Assembly: GCF_042849255.1 (NCBI RefSeq)
Contig: NZ_AP026866.1
Coordinates: 372,001-436,000, forward strand
Origin: Oceaniferula spumae
GTDB taxonomy: Bacteria; Verrucomicrobiota; Verrucomicrobiia; Verrucomicrobiales; Akkermansiaceae
Length of the DNA stretch: 64,000 nt
Reading direction: 5' to 3'
A program made the translations under genes and the position numbers. The notes beneath the pieces were generated by a model, which did not search any database, had not been told where the DNA came from, and saw nothing but the letters and a program-made list of their open reading frames with translations. Below, piece by piece: positions 8,570 through 17,589 of the stretch (its first letter is position 1; every line of letters starts with the position of its first letter).

Positions 8570-8842
8570 TTAACTTGAAGTCATGGAGGCGCTCATGGCC
8601 GTCACGATGACGTTGATGACAATGGCACCGATCATCAAACCCGTCCAAATTTTCATAATCTGTTGGTGGTTTTGCTTTTCAGCATTTTTCCAGCCCCAAA
8701 TAAATGCCCACAGACCGCACAGGATGCCTAGAACGGCTATGCCTGTGGTTTCACTCTTGAACATTTTAATCAGAGTCATGACCCAACAGGCTACACTGCC
8801 TACCCAGAGGAGAATTGCGATGCCAGCTAAGAGAAATATCAT
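8570..8842 (-). CDS. small three-helix membrane protein, unknown function
   Basis: A 90-residue, very hydrophobic protein with probable membrane segments at about 3-25, 33-50 and 64-84. A short charged loop NAEKQNHQQ lies between the second and third. I do not recognise the family. It has its own terminator and stands upstream of htpG on the same strand, but is separated from it. Codon use and composition match the neighbours. Confidence 0.7.
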   Translation of the reverse strand: MIFLLAGIAILLWVGSVACWVMTLIKMFKSETTGIAVLGILCGLWAFIWGWKNAEKQNHQQIMKIWTGLMIGAIVINVIVTAMSASMTSS

Positions 8843-8912
8843 GGTTCGTTTGTTGGTTGTTTGTTAGTTTTATATATCTGCTGGGATTATTCCCAACGAG
8901 ATAACGGAAACT

Positions 8913-9377
8913 CTAACTCCCCAACATGTTCCGCGTCAATGTGTAAATGATCAACGCGATACCGAGAACGGCTGGCCAGCGTGTGATTCTCTCGCTCGTT
9001 CTCACCCAGCCGAGAAATTTTTCGCGGGCTGGCGGCGGCGCGATGAGTCCTATTCCGACAGCGATCCAGAAAACGACAAACACCGGTGTAAACCAATGAT
9101 GTTGAATCGCCTCATGCCAGTTTCCGGCCAATAGAGCCTTTGACCCTGACGTCAGTCCGCAACCAGGGCACTTGAGTCCAGTCAGTGCACGTACTGGGCA
9201 GATGTAAAAATTGAGACCGGTCAATGACAGTATCAAATACCCCAAACCCCCACCGAGCATCGCCCAGCCCAATTTACGATCCTCAAGAAGCAACGAAAGC
9301 AGTCGAATATGCGAACGGCGAGTGCGGTCGGATTCATGGGAGTCCGTTGCTTTCATCCCGTCCTTGCTCCGTGTCAT
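8913..9377 (-). CDS. DUF2752 membrane protein
   Basis: The pattern ICPVRALTGLKCPGCGLT (Cys60, Cys70, Cys73) followed by a short helix and a hydrophobic segment identifies DUF2752, a small membrane family with no established function. The protein has 154 residues and a charged N-terminus of about 30. Its ATG overlaps the stop of the TPR/beta-helix gene (ATGA on the minus strand), so the two are translationally coupled. A second ATG at residue 8 is possible. Confidence 0.85.
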   Translation of the reverse strand: MTRSKDGMKATDSHESDRTRRSHIRLLSLLLEDRKLGWAMLGGGLGYLILSLTGLNFYICPVRALTGLKCPGCGLTSGSKALLAGNWHEAIQHHWFTPVFVVFWIAVGIGLIAPPPAREKFLGWVRTSERITRWPAVLGIALIIYTLTRNMLGS

Positions 9378-11221
9378 TCCACTTCGGAACTCTGTGTTAG
9401 ATTGGCATCGCGCCAGATTTGGTGGCTGGTATTGCCTTGTGCTTTGTTCTCTTCAAACTTTCCAATCTTCACGCCACGGTGTGATAGAATCCCCGCTTCG
9501 TGATTGTTATTGGTGACGTTTTTGGTGACATCCGCGGTGGTTGTGGCGCTACGCAATACGATCCCACTGAGTAAATTTTCCTCACAACGATTCGCCGTCA
9601 ATGTGGCGATCACTCCGTCAGAGATTAGAATTCCAGCCTCGCGGTTATCCGAGCAGACGGTGCTAATGACAGAGACTTTGGCACCGGCTCCCATCGCCAG
9701 CACACCACAAAGACCGTTTTCTACCATCCGGCATTTGCTGACGGAGCCACTGCCCCCCTTCCAGAAACCAAGTCCGTGTTGGATGTTGCCATGGCTGTGT
9801 GTATCTCGAATCACTGCGTGACTTCCGGCTCCGTAAACAGAGATGCCGTCCCATCCGCAGGCACTGATTTCACACCCGGTGATCGTGGCTTTACCCCCAT
9901 CTAACACCGCGATGCCGTGGCCTGCGGAATGGTGGACATTGCAGGCCGCGATCGTCACTTCTTGAGCCAGAATTGTAATGCCTGAAAACCGGTCCGTGCT
10001 GTGATCAAATCCTTTGTGGTTTAAATTGATACCACTGATGAAGGTGCCCTTGGCCTCGGGATTGATGGTGATCAGGGATGCTTCAGTGGAGGGAAGTTCG
10101 ATGATGGTTTTTCCGTCGCCAGTTCCCTGAAGTCGCACTGGCTGATCAATGATAAGCGATTCTTTATACGTGCCGGCCGAAATGCGGATCAAGTCTCGGG
10201 GGCGAGCTGCTTCCAGAGCCTCGGAAATAGTTGGGTAATCCCCCGGCACCGTGATGGCGCGGGTGTATGCGCTCATCTTACTGTGAAGTTCCGCAATTTC
10301 CGTATTGGTCGGGTCAAGCTTGCGAGCCTCCGCCAAGAGCGCCATGGCTCGTGCTGAGAATTCTCCGGTGTCGAGTTTTTGAGCTGCTGCTAACAGTGCG
10401 GCGGCCTTCGTTTTTTGCGCCCGAATTTCAGCATTGGCTTCATCGATGCGTTTGGCCAATCCTAACAGATTGGCATTTTTGGGGTCGATCTCCCGAAGGT
10501 CTACCAGAGCCTTGCGGGCGTCTGAAATTTTCCCAGCATCCAAGGCATCGGTCACAGCCATCATCTTTAATGAGACCGCCTGCTTATGTTTTCCCTCGGA
10601 AATGATTTCCAGTTTCCGTTTGGCAGCGGAGTTTTCCGGATCAATTTCCAACACTGAATTGGCGAGTTGTTCCGCCTCATCCCATCGGCCGGCCTCCAGC
10701 GCGGCCTGGCTCTCGCCAAGGGAGTAGTAAAGCTGCTGGCTCCGTTCTTCGAGTTTGCCTCGGCGGATCGACTCAATGCCCTCGGCTGCGATTTTCGAGT
10801 TCGGATCGATGCGGAGCATGTCCTTGTAGGCTTCCTCCGCTTGATCCCACTTGCGCTTGCTAACGGCGGTGCGACCTACGCTAGCCAAAAAGGCAGAGCG
10901 TTGTTTTTGTTGGGCGTCAATGTTCCATTGACGCTGATACCAGTTATATCCCCACCACCCGCAAGCACTAAGTGCGCCGATAAGCATCAGAACCACGATG
11001 AAGTCGGTGTTCGGACGAATTCTCTTGTGCCCGGCGACGACCTTGACGGCCGCCTCGTATTCCAAGAGTTCTTGTTGGTAACGGAACTTCAGCTCCGGAC
11101 TGGGCGCATTTTCCACCAGTTCTCGCTTGTAAGCTTTGGTCTCATCAAATGCGGAAAGATATGAGCGCGGATCATCGCTGGGATCGAGTCCCAAGATCTT
11201 GCGGGCTTCCGTATTTTTCAT
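9374..11221 (-). CDS. membrane-anchored TPR and right-handed beta-helix protein
   Basis: From the ATG at 11221 the protein has 615 residues. An N-terminal cytoplasmic part of about 80 residues (EARKILGLDPSDDPRSYL) precedes one membrane segment, FIVVLMLIGALSACGWW. Then come about 200 residues of TPR-like helical repeats (WDQAEEAYKDMLRIDP, WDEAEQLANSVLEIDP, SDARKALVDLREIDP). The C-terminal third is a parallel beta-helix of the NosD/DUF1565 kind. It opens with VPGDYPTISEALEAARPRDLI and contains repeated coils such as HHSAGHGIAVLDGGKATITG. Such domains bind or cleave polysaccharide or act as scaffolds; no catalytic residue can be assigned. A longer reading from 11308 overlaps nadE and is unlikely. 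It is coupled to the DUF2752 gene downstream. Confidence 0.75.
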   Translation of the reverse strand: MKNTEARKILGLDPSDDPRSYLSAFDETKAYKRELVENAPSPELKFRYQQELLEYEAAVKVVAGHKRIRPNTDFIVVLMLIGALSACGWWGYNWYQRQWNIDAQQKQRSAFLASVGRTAVSKRKWDQAEEAYKDMLRIDPNSKIAAEGIESIRRGKLEERSQQLYYSLGESQAALEAGRWDEAEQLANSVLEIDPENSAAKRKLEIISEGKHKQAVSLKMMAVTDALDAGKISDARKALVDLREIDPKNANLLGLAKRIDEANAEIRAQKTKAAALLAAAQKLDTGEFSARAMALLAEARKLDPTNTEIAELHSKMSAYTRAITVPGDYPTISEALEAARPRDLIRISAGTYKESLIIDQPVRLQGTGDGKTIIELPSTEASLITINPEAKGTFISGINLNHKGFDHSTDRFSGITILAQEVTIAACNVHHSAGHGIAVLDGGKATITGCEISACGWDGISVYGAGSHAVIRDTHSHGNIQHGLGFWKGGSGSVSKCRMVENGLCGVLAMGAGAKVSVISTVCSDNREAGILISDGVIATLTANRCEENLLSGIVLRSATTTADVTKNVTNNNHEAGILSHRGVKIGKFEENKAQGNTSHQIWRDANLTQSSEVE

Positions 11222-11261
11222 GTTAGGTGGGAAAGTGTGTGAGGAGGAGCAACCTGAGAAA

Positions 11262-12905
11262 TTAGTCAGTGAACCGCTGCACGATGGGCATGCGTCGACC
11301 CATCCCAAATGCTTTCGAGGTGACTCTTAGACCGGGGGCGGCTTGGTATCGCTTCCACTCATTCAAGTCTACCCTACGTTGCACCCAGCGGACAAGGTTT
11401 TCATCGAATCCGTGCTCCTTAATAATCTCGTCTCCGGAGAGCTGTTTCTCGACGTATAGCTCAAGAATGGCATCTAGGATCTCATACGGAGGTAAGGTGT
11501 CTTGGTCTTTTTGGTCCGGGCGAAGCTCGGCACTAGGTGGTTTTTCGATCGTGTCCCAAGGAATGATTTCACGCTCCCGGTTAATCCATCGAGACAGAGC
11601 GTAAACCTGCATTTTTGGTAGGTCACTAATGACAGCGAGGCCACCACACATGTCTCCATACATGGTGCAATATCCAACAGCTAGTTCGCTTTTGTTTCCG
11701 GTGGTGAGAAGTAGTCGGCCTGTCTTGTTCGACAAGGACATCAGAAAGACACCACGGATACGAGCCTGCATATTCTCCTCGGTGACATCTTCGGGAAGAT
11801 CGCCAAAGACCGGAGCCATGGCGGCTTTAACCTCATCGAATGTTTTGCCAATGGGAACCGTGTCACACTGCATGCCGAGGTTCTTCGCCAACTCGATCGA
11901 ATGGTCAACACTCCCCCCTGATGAAAATTCACTCGGCATGGTGAGCCCGTGCACATTTTCAGCCCCCAGCGCCTCACATGCCAAGGCTGCAGTGAGTGCT
12001 GAATCGATTCCCCCACTGAGGCCGATGCAGGCTTTGGTGAAGCCGCATTTGTGGGCATAGTCGCGCAGTCCGAGCACCAGCGCCTTATGACTTTCCTCTT
12101 CTGGCGAAGTCTCGGTCGGTAGATTTTCCGCATTACCGCTCAGGCTGACATCCACCACCACACATTCTTCCTCGAATGCGGTGAGTGCAACCAGAGGGTT
12201 GCCCTTGCTGTCCAACGCCAGCGAATTTCCATCGAAAATCAATTGGTCGTTACCACCAATGCAGTTGCAGTAGACGAGCGGCACGTCAGCTTCCTGAGCC
12301 ACGCGGCTGAGCATTTCCAAACGACGGCCTGGTTTCCCTATACTGAACGGTGACGCGCTTAGATTGAGAATCATGTCGATTCCTTTAGCGCTTAACTCCT
12401 CAACCGGATCACGGTCGTAAAGTGGCCGGTGCAGGTAATTTTCGGTCCAAATATCCTCGCAGATGGTGACCCCCAACCGATGACCACGCCATTCTATTGG
12501 ATCGCAGCTCTCGCTGGGTTCAAAATAGCGGTGTTCGTCGAACACATCATAGGTCGGAAGCAAGGTTTTCCAAATTTTATGCAGCACTTTGCCCTTATGG
12601 AGGAAAGCCGCCGCATTGCGGAAAGGTTTTCCGATGCTGTCGGAGTCACATTGGTCGACGTAGCCGACTAGCATGGGCACATCCCCTGTTTCATCCGCCA
12701 AGTAGTCCAATGCCTGCAGGCACTTTGGCACGAACTGGGATTTAAAGAGCAAATCGCGAGGCGGATAGCCTACCAATGCCATTTCAGGAACGATGACCAG
12801 TTCGGCACCTTTTTCCAGACACTCCCGGTAGGCGGCCATGATACGTTTGGCATTGCCGGGAAAATCTCCGACGACGGCATTCAACTGGGCGATTCCGATC
12901 TTCAT
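11262..12905 (-). CDS. nadE: glutamine-dependent NAD+ synthetase
   Basis: It catalyses the last step of NAD+ synthesis, amidating nicotinate adenine dinucleotide with ammonia released from glutamine. The N-terminal nitrilase-fold glutaminase has its complete triad: Glu41 (VPEMALVGYPPRDLL), Lys113 (KTLLPTYDVFDE) and Cys149 (TICEDIW). The C-terminal synthetase has the ATP pyrophosphatase loop SGGIDS at 297-302 and TGNKSELAVGY later. The length, 547 residues, fits the two-domain bacterial enzyme. It is 40 bases upstream of the TPR/beta-helix gene on the same strand and may share a transcript, but the functions are unrelated. Confidence 0.96.
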   Translation of the reverse strand: MKIGIAQLNAVVGDFPGNAKRIMAAYRECLEKGAELVIVPEMALVGYPPRDLLFKSQFVPKCLQALDYLADETGDVPMLVGYVDQCDSDSIGKPFRNAAAFLHKGKVLHKIWKTLLPTYDVFDEHRYFEPSESCDPIEWRGHRLGVTICEDIWTENYLHRPLYDRDPVEELSAKGIDMILNLSASPFSIGKPGRRLEMLSRVAQEADVPLVYCNCIGGNDQLIFDGNSLALDSKGNPLVALTAFEEECVVVDVSLSGNAENLPTETSPEEESHKALVLGLRDYAHKCGFTKACIGLSGGIDSALTAALACEALGAENVHGLTMPSEFSSGGSVDHSIELAKNLGMQCDTVPIGKTFDEVKAAMAPVFGDLPEDVTEENMQARIRGVFLMSLSNKTGRLLLTTGNKSELAVGYCTMYGDMCGGLAVISDLPKMQVYALSRWINREREIIPWDTIEKPPSAELRPDQKDQDTLPPYEILDAILELYVEKQLSGDEIIKEHGFDENLVRWVQRRVDLNEWKRYQAAPGLRVTSKAFGMGRRMPIVQRFTD

Positions 12906-12931
12906 CCTGTTTAAAATAGTGACTTAAAAAA

Positions 12932-13699
12932 TTACCACAATCCGTATTTCGCAAAGTGGAGGGCATACCAGCCCATGATCAGATTAGCGACCCCATGCAT
13001 CACCACGCAGGCGAGCAGGCTTTTCGTGCGCACGGCGACCCAATACATCAACGAACCGAAGATGATCGCTCCCAGATAATCGACTGGCTGGTGAACCAGC
13101 ATAAATGCCCCTGTGACTACGAGATAGGAAATCCAAGCGGGTTTCCCAAATGGAACCTTCCAATAGTCGCGATCCGGATCGAGCAGGAAACGCATCAGGA
13201 AGCCTCGCCAGAAAATTTCCTCCACCAGCGCCACCACGATCACAGCACGGAAAAAGCGCATGATCAGCGATGCCCAGTAGACTCCCTGATGACCACCAAA
13301 CTTGTCTGCCAGGTCTTGGGGGTTAAATCCCTCGGCCCGCGGCATGACACCGAGATACTTCAAGATCCCCTCCTGTTTTCCCTCCAGGCCCATCCACGTG
13401 TGAATCTGGGTAGGCAGGATCCAAAATCCGATTCCAACGGCGCCCATGAGCGCTCCGAACCACACATGGCGGCTCCATTTTAATTCATAGTTTTTACGGA
13501 AATATAGTAGTAACCCTATCACAATGAGCGACTGAATAGGATACATCCATTGCGCGGGGTAATGCCGCCACCACGGAGCGTCAGGATGATTCCATTCCGG
13601 CCATCCAGTCAGCTGATACGGCACCAAGAGCAGCATGAAAACTGCCAACGGAGCCACATGGGCGATGGTGCGGTCGTTTTTCAGATCCTTGGTGGCCAT
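12932..13699 (-). CDS. CPBP/CAAX family intramembrane protease, PEP-CTERM-associated type
   Basis: A polytopic membrane protein of 255 residues with the Abi/CPBP active-site motif EEIFWRG (Glu160, Glu161, Arg165) and His203 and His235 in the following helices. The EExFWRGFLMR spelling and the overall length match the group annotated as CAAX prenyl protease-related in genomes with PEP-CTERM sorting. Two PEP-CTERM substrates are present in this window at 18.7 and 19.7 kb, which supports that reading. Its role in sorting is unproven. It lies 26 bases upstream of nadE and just after the aminotransferase on the same strand. Confidence 0.85.
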   Translation of the reverse strand: MATKDLKNDRTIAHVAPLAVFMLLLVPYQLTGWPEWNHPDAPWWRHYPAQWMYPIQSLIVIGLLLYFRKNYELKWSRHVWFGALMGAVGIGFWILPTQIHTWMGLEGKQEGILKYLGVMPRAEGFNPQDLADKFGGHQGVYWASLIMRFFRAVIVVALVEEIFWRGFLMRFLLDPDRDYWKVPFGKPAWISYLVVTGAFMLVHQPVDYLGAIIFGSLMYWVAVRTKSLLACVVMHGVANLIMGWYALHFAKYGLW

Positions 13700-13715
13700 G
13701 GGGGTTTTCGCAAAT

Positions 13716-14882
13716 TCAGAGTGATTTCACAAAGCGCTCCATACGCAGCATCGCGGTTTTCAATTCCTCAAATGAGGTCGCATAACAGCAGCGTAAGAAC
13801 CCCTGCCCTGCCGCTCCGAATGCGTCACCTGGAACTGCGGCAACATCTTCAGCTTCGAGTAGACGCATGGCAAAATCCTTACTGGTCAGTCCGGTTTTAC
13901 TGATGTCTGGGAAGACGTAAAACGCGCCTCCGGGCGAGTGGCAGTCGAGACCGATTTCGTTGAGTCGGGTCACCAAGAAATCGCGTCGCTGGTGATAGCT
14001 ATCGCGCATTTCCAGCATCGCAGCTTCACCATTTTCCAGTGCCTCCAGAGCAGCTGCCTGACTGGTGATCGGTGCACAGAGCATGGCGTATTGATGAATC
14101 TTCATCATCGCCTCAATCAGAGGCTCAGGCGCACAGGCGTAGCCGAGCCGGAAACCGGTCATCGCAAAAGCTTTCGAGAAACCGTGCAGAAGAATGGTGC
14201 GCTCCTTCATACCTGGCAATGAGGCAATGGAGACGTGCTCGCCTTCATCGTAGCGGAGTTCGCAGTAGATCTCATCGCTGAGCACAATCAGGTCGTGTTT
14301 GATGCAGAGTGCGGCGATTTTTTCCAATTCATCGACGGGTGTTACGGCTCCGGTCGGATTGGTTGGGAAATTGAGCATCAATACTCTGGATTTGGGCGTA
14401 ATGGCCGCCTCCAGCATTTCTGCTTTCAGTGCGAAACCGTCTTCCTTGGTCGTCGGCACATCGACGGGAACCCCGTAGGCCAGACTGATGCTGGGAAGAT
14501 AGGAAACATAACACGGTGAGTGGAAGATCACCTCATCGCCCGGATTCAGTAGCGCACGCAAAGCCAGATCGATGGCTTCGGAGACACCTACCGTTACCAA
14601 TACCTCGGAGGAAGAATTGTAGTCGATGTGAAAGAAATCACGCACATAGCGGCCAATCGCTTTACGCAGGCTGAGCAATCCGAGGTTGGAGGTGTAACTG
14701 GTGTGCCCCTTCTCCAGCGAATAGATTGCAGCCTCGCGGATGTGCCACGGTGTGGCAAAGTCGGGTTCACCGACACCGAGAGAGATGACATCATCCCTGC
14801 CCTGCACCAGTTCGAAGAAATCGCGGATGCCGGAACGTGGAATTGCGGCGACCTGTTTGGAAATTTTATCCGTATAGTTCAT
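13716..14882 (-). CDS. PLP-dependent class I/II aminotransferase
   Basis: A fold-type I aminotransferase of 388 residues. It has ISLGVGEPDFATP near the N-terminus, NFPTNPTGAV in the middle, and the PLP lysine Lys237 in GFSKAFAMTGFRLGYA. The substrate Arg region lies in the C-terminal FLRCCYATSFEE. Family members act on aspartate, aromatic or branched amino acids, or LL-diaminopimelate; sequence alone does not separate them here. It directly follows an Lrp/AsnC-type regulator gene (12 bases), a pairing that suggests amino-acid responsive control. Confidence 0.92.
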   Translation of the reverse strand: MNYTDKISKQVAAIPRSGIRDFFELVQGRDDVISLGVGEPDFATPWHIREAAIYSLEKGHTSYTSNLGLLSLRKAIGRYVRDFFHIDYNSSSEVLVTVGVSEAIDLALRALLNPGDEVIFHSPCYVSYLPSISLAYGVPVDVPTTKEDGFALKAEMLEAAITPKSRVLMLNFPTNPTGAVTPVDELEKIAALCIKHDLIVLSDEIYCELRYDEGEHVSIASLPGMKERTILLHGFSKAFAMTGFRLGYACAPEPLIEAMMKIHQYAMLCAPITSQAAALEALENGEAAMLEMRDSYHQRRDFLVTRLNEIGLDCHSPGGAFYVFPDISKTGLTSKDFAMRLLEAEDVAAVPGDAFGAAGQGFLRCCYATSFEELKTAMLRMERFVKSL

Positions 14883-14894
14883 TGAAACAAATGA

Positions 14895-15377
14895 TTACGG
14901 AGTAACAGGCAGACGACCTTCAGGCTCTTCGGACTCGAAGATGAATCCCTTTTCCTTATAGGCCTTCAGCCTGAAATGTGTCGCTGTGGAGAGAACACCG
15001 TCGAGAGTGCTGAGTTTTTCGGAAACAAATCGGGCGACTTCGCGCAGGTCACTGCCTTCCACCACGACCATCAGATCGTAACCACCACTGGCAAGGTAGC
15101 AGGACACGACTTGGTCGAATTTTGCGACTCTCAAGGCCAGACGGTCGAATCCACCACCACGTTCAGGCGTGACTTTGACTTCGATAAAGGCTGAGACACC
15201 GGAGTTCTCGACTTTTTCTTCGTCGATCACCGCCTGGTAACCGAGGATGGTGCCGTCTTTTTCCCAGGCAGCAATGCGTTCGCTGACTTCCGCCGTGTCC
15301 AGACTCAGCGTCTCGGCGAGTTCTTCATTGGTGTAGCGGGCTTTGCTTCTCAGCAGTTTTAGTAATGGATCGTTCAT
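14895..15377 (-). CDS. Lrp/AsnC family transcriptional regulator
   Basis: A 160-residue protein. The N-terminal winged helix (LLKLLRSKARYTNEELAETL, then VSERIAAWEKDGTILGYQAV) is followed by the RAM ligand-binding domain (SGGYDLMVVVEGSDLREVARFV). Lrp/AsnC proteins form octamers or dimers and respond to amino acids. It sits 12 bases before the aminotransferase in the same direction, so it probably controls that enzyme and itself. The last 20 residues are acidic and longer than usual for the family. Confidence 0.92.
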   Translation of the reverse strand: MNDPLLKLLRSKARYTNEELAETLSLDTAEVSERIAAWEKDGTILGYQAVIDEEKVENSGVSAFIEVKVTPERGGGFDRLALRVAKFDQVVSCYLASGGYDLMVVVEGSDLREVARFVSEKLSTLDGVLSTATHFRLKAYKEKGFIFESEEPEGRLPVTP

Positions 15378-15398
15378 GAAAATATGGGTGAAATGGGA

Positions 15399-16352
15399 TT
15401 AGCGGAGTTTGGGCACTACGATGAATTCGCGCTTCTTCTCAGACTGAGGATAGCCCTGAGCTGCCCACTGGTCGTAGCCAGCCCAACCTTGGGCGATGAG
15501 TTGGCGAGTGCGGCCAAAGCGATCGGCGCTACCCAGAACCACAATGACCAAGTCACGTTTGCGAATGATCGAACGTGTATCATCGATCTTGGTCACTACC
15601 GGCGAGCGGTGTGCATTTGTTGCCAAACACTGACCGGCAGCGGTGGTCAGACCGGTTTTAATACCGGTGACACCCTGCTGCCCAAGCAATTCATTGGTGT
15701 TGCCCACCTTGTAGGAAAGCTGTCTGCCGTCAGCTGTAGATACGGCAATCTGACGGGACTTCTGTTTCACATAGAAGGCAAAACCCTCGTCGCGCATGGC
15801 ATATACACACAGACGGGCCATGTCTGCCGCAGTGGAATAAGCCTTCTGTCCGGGCATTTCGAGCCCGTGGGGATTGGCGAAGCGAGTGCGCTCCATGCCA
15901 AGGGCTTTAGCCAATTGATTCATTTCCGCCAAAAAAGTAACCTGCGGATCGCCCTGCTGCTGGCGATGAACGAGTAGCGCCCGACCAACATGGTCAGCCA
16001 GGGTCAAAGCCGCGACGTTGTCTGATCCAAGCAATGCAGAATAGGCGGCATCACGGAGTGAAATCCGGTCGCCGGGTCTGAGTCCCATGGGGTTGGCTCC
16101 TCCGACCGCCAAAACGTTATTAGGAACGACGGCCAGTGTTGCGAGACTGGTTTGGGAGGCTTTGGCCCAGTCGAGCATGATTTTGGCTGTGGCCACTTTG
16201 GTCAGGCTGGCTACTGGGCGTTTGGTTTCTGAGTCAGCCGCCAATAGGACGCGACCACTGTGGGCCTCCATGACGAGATAGCTCTCGGCAGCGCGCAAGC
16301 AGGTGGTGGTGAGTAGGGAAATTCCGAGGAATAGCAGGGACAAATTCTTCAT
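15399..16352 (-). CDS. D-alanyl-D-alanine carboxypeptidase (penicillin-binding, PBP5/6 family)
   Basis: A secreted or periplasmic serine peptidase that trims the terminal D-Ala of peptidoglycan stem peptides. A signal peptide (KNLSLLFLGISLLTTTCLRA) precedes the SxxK motif SLTK at 49-52. SDN is at 110-112 and KTG at 232-234, so all three penicillin-binding motifs are intact. At 317 residues it lacks the C-terminal beta domain and amphipathic anchor of E. coli DacA, which suggests a soluble form like PBP7. It is 21 bases upstream of the Lrp gene in the same direction. Confidence 0.93.
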   Translation of the reverse strand: MKNLSLLFLGISLLTTTCLRAAESYLVMEAHSGRVLLAADSETKRPVASLTKVATAKIMLDWAKASQTSLATLAVVPNNVLAVGGANPMGLRPGDRISLRDAAYSALLGSDNVAALTLADHVGRALLVHRQQQGDPQVTFLAEMNQLAKALGMERTRFANPHGLEMPGQKAYSTAADMARLCVYAMRDEGFAFYVKQKSRQIAVSTADGRQLSYKVGNTNELLGQQGVTGIKTGLTTAAGQCLATNAHRSPVVTKIDDTRSIIRKRDLVIVVLGSADRFGRTRQLIAQGWAGYDQWAAQGYPQSEKKREFIVVPKLR

Positions 16353-16776
16353 AAATGAAATTGGTGGGAGTGGTTCGGCGCGACTCTACCTAAGAGTTGC
16401 CATCTGACAATACCGGAATCTGTCCTTGTCATCCCAGCATTCACGACTAGGTTCCCTGCGGCAGCCACCCTAGCTCTGCCCTTCCCAATGGAAACGCGAT
16501 TGTATCTCAAACCGCCTGTCACCAGGTTCAGCTTGTCCGTCACTCGGCCGACCAAGCGGTCCTGCAGGCAACGCGCTTTCCTCTCCCTGCCGGACAGTCT
16601 CTTTCAAGTGACGGCATCGGATCTGGGATCAGTAACCAGGTGGCCTGTTCAACAATTCTGCGCCTACGTCGTAGCAACGCATGCGGACAAGCCCGCACCA
16701 ACCATGACTAGCATGGTGGCAAAAGTCCTTGCTCGTCAGCCCGCGTACCCAACACAACCATCAACGACTTATTACA
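16353..16776. other. 424-base intergenic region between divergent genes
   Basis: It separates the carboxypeptidase (minus) from the RRM protein (plus) and must hold both promoters. An ACTCT/AGAGT hairpin lies near 16384-16398. I see no conserved riboswitch or clear sigma-70 box. A reading frame runs from 16488 into the RRM gene but looks non-coding. The long leader could belong to the RRM gene, whose relatives are often cold-regulated; that is a guess. Confidence 0.4.
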
Positions 16777-17589
16777 ATGTCTCAAGAAAACAATACCAAG
16801 CCCCGCAACGAAGGGGGGCAGCGCCGCCAAGGTGGCCAAAACCGCAACAGGAACCGTAATCGCAACCGCAGCGGAGGAAATCAAAACCGCAACCGCCAAG
16901 GCGGAGGTGGCCAGGGAGGCAACCGCCCCCAAGGCCAGAAAAAACAAGGTGGCCCGCAAGGCCGTCAGTCCGGAGGTGGCCCACGTCGCCGTCAGCCAAA
17001 ACCAATGCCGCTGACATTTTGGGAGAAAATCCTCAAATTCGTCGGTCTCTACAAAGAGCCTACCCGTCCACCAAGACGTCAGGCAGCTGACAAACCGGCC
17101 GGTAAAGCCGCAGCTGGAAAAGCGGCACCAAAAGCCAAAAGCAATACCCGTGACACTCGTAAAAAAGGTGCAGCAAAGCGCACACCAAACAAAGCGAAAG
17201 GTCCGATTCCGGCAAAAGCAGTCGATGGTGAGTTCCCCGTTGAAACCCCTCGCCTGTATCTCGGCAACCTTTCCTACGATGCCACGGAGCACGATCTCGA
17301 GGATCTCTTCAAGGGAATCGGAACCGTGCGCAAGGTGGAGATCGTCTACAACCGCCACACTCATCGTTCCAAAGGATACGGATTCCTCGAAATGCTCAAC
17401 GTCGAGGAAGCCAAGCGCGCTGTCGAGGTTCTGCATGACCAGCCATTCATGGGTCGCGTGCTCGTAGTCAATGGTGCCAACTCAAAACCAAAGAACAGCG
17501 ACGACAAACCTCGCCGCCCAAAAGCTGACAAACCAGCCGCTGAAAAAGCTCCTGAAACTCCCGAATCAAATCCGGAGCCAGCCGAGTAA
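16777..17589 (+). CDS. RRM RNA-binding protein with disordered Arg/Asn/Gly/Gln-rich N-terminus
   Basis: A 270-residue single-RRM protein. Residues about 1-75 are low complexity (NRNRNRNRSGGNQNRNRQGG), rich in Arg, Asn, Gly and Gln, and resemble eukaryotic RGG-type RNA-binding tails. A Lys/Ala linker follows. The RRM lies at about 150-230 with RNP2 LYLGNL and RNP1 KGYGFLEM, both complete. The C-terminus is again Lys/Pro/Glu-rich. Bacterial RRM proteins bind single-stranded RNA and are often cold-shock factors. The start was set at the ATG before SQENN, because the reading from 16729 adds 16 residues unlike the rest. It is followed by a strong terminator. Confidence 0.88.
   Translation: MSQENNTKPRNEGGQRRQGGQNRNRNRNRNRSGGNQNRNRQGGGGQGGNRPQGQKKQGGPQGRQSGGGPRRRQPKPMPLTFWEKILKFVGLYKEPTRPPRRQAADKPAGKAAAGKAAPKAKSNTRDTRKKGAAKRTPNKAKGPIPAKAVDGEFPVETPRLYLGNLSYDATEHDLEDLFKGIGTVRKVEIVYNRHTHRSKGYGFLEMLNVEEAKRAVEVLHDQPFMGRVLVVNGANSKPKNSDDKPRRPKADKPAAEKAPETPESNPEPAE

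Noticed and set aside
11222..11308. Longer N-terminus of the TPR/beta-helix protein
   Set aside because: The 29 extra residues come from the 3' end of nadE in another frame.
16488..16859. Plus-strand frame in front of the RRM gene
   Set aside because: Composition is not protein-like and it overlaps the RRM gene in another frame.
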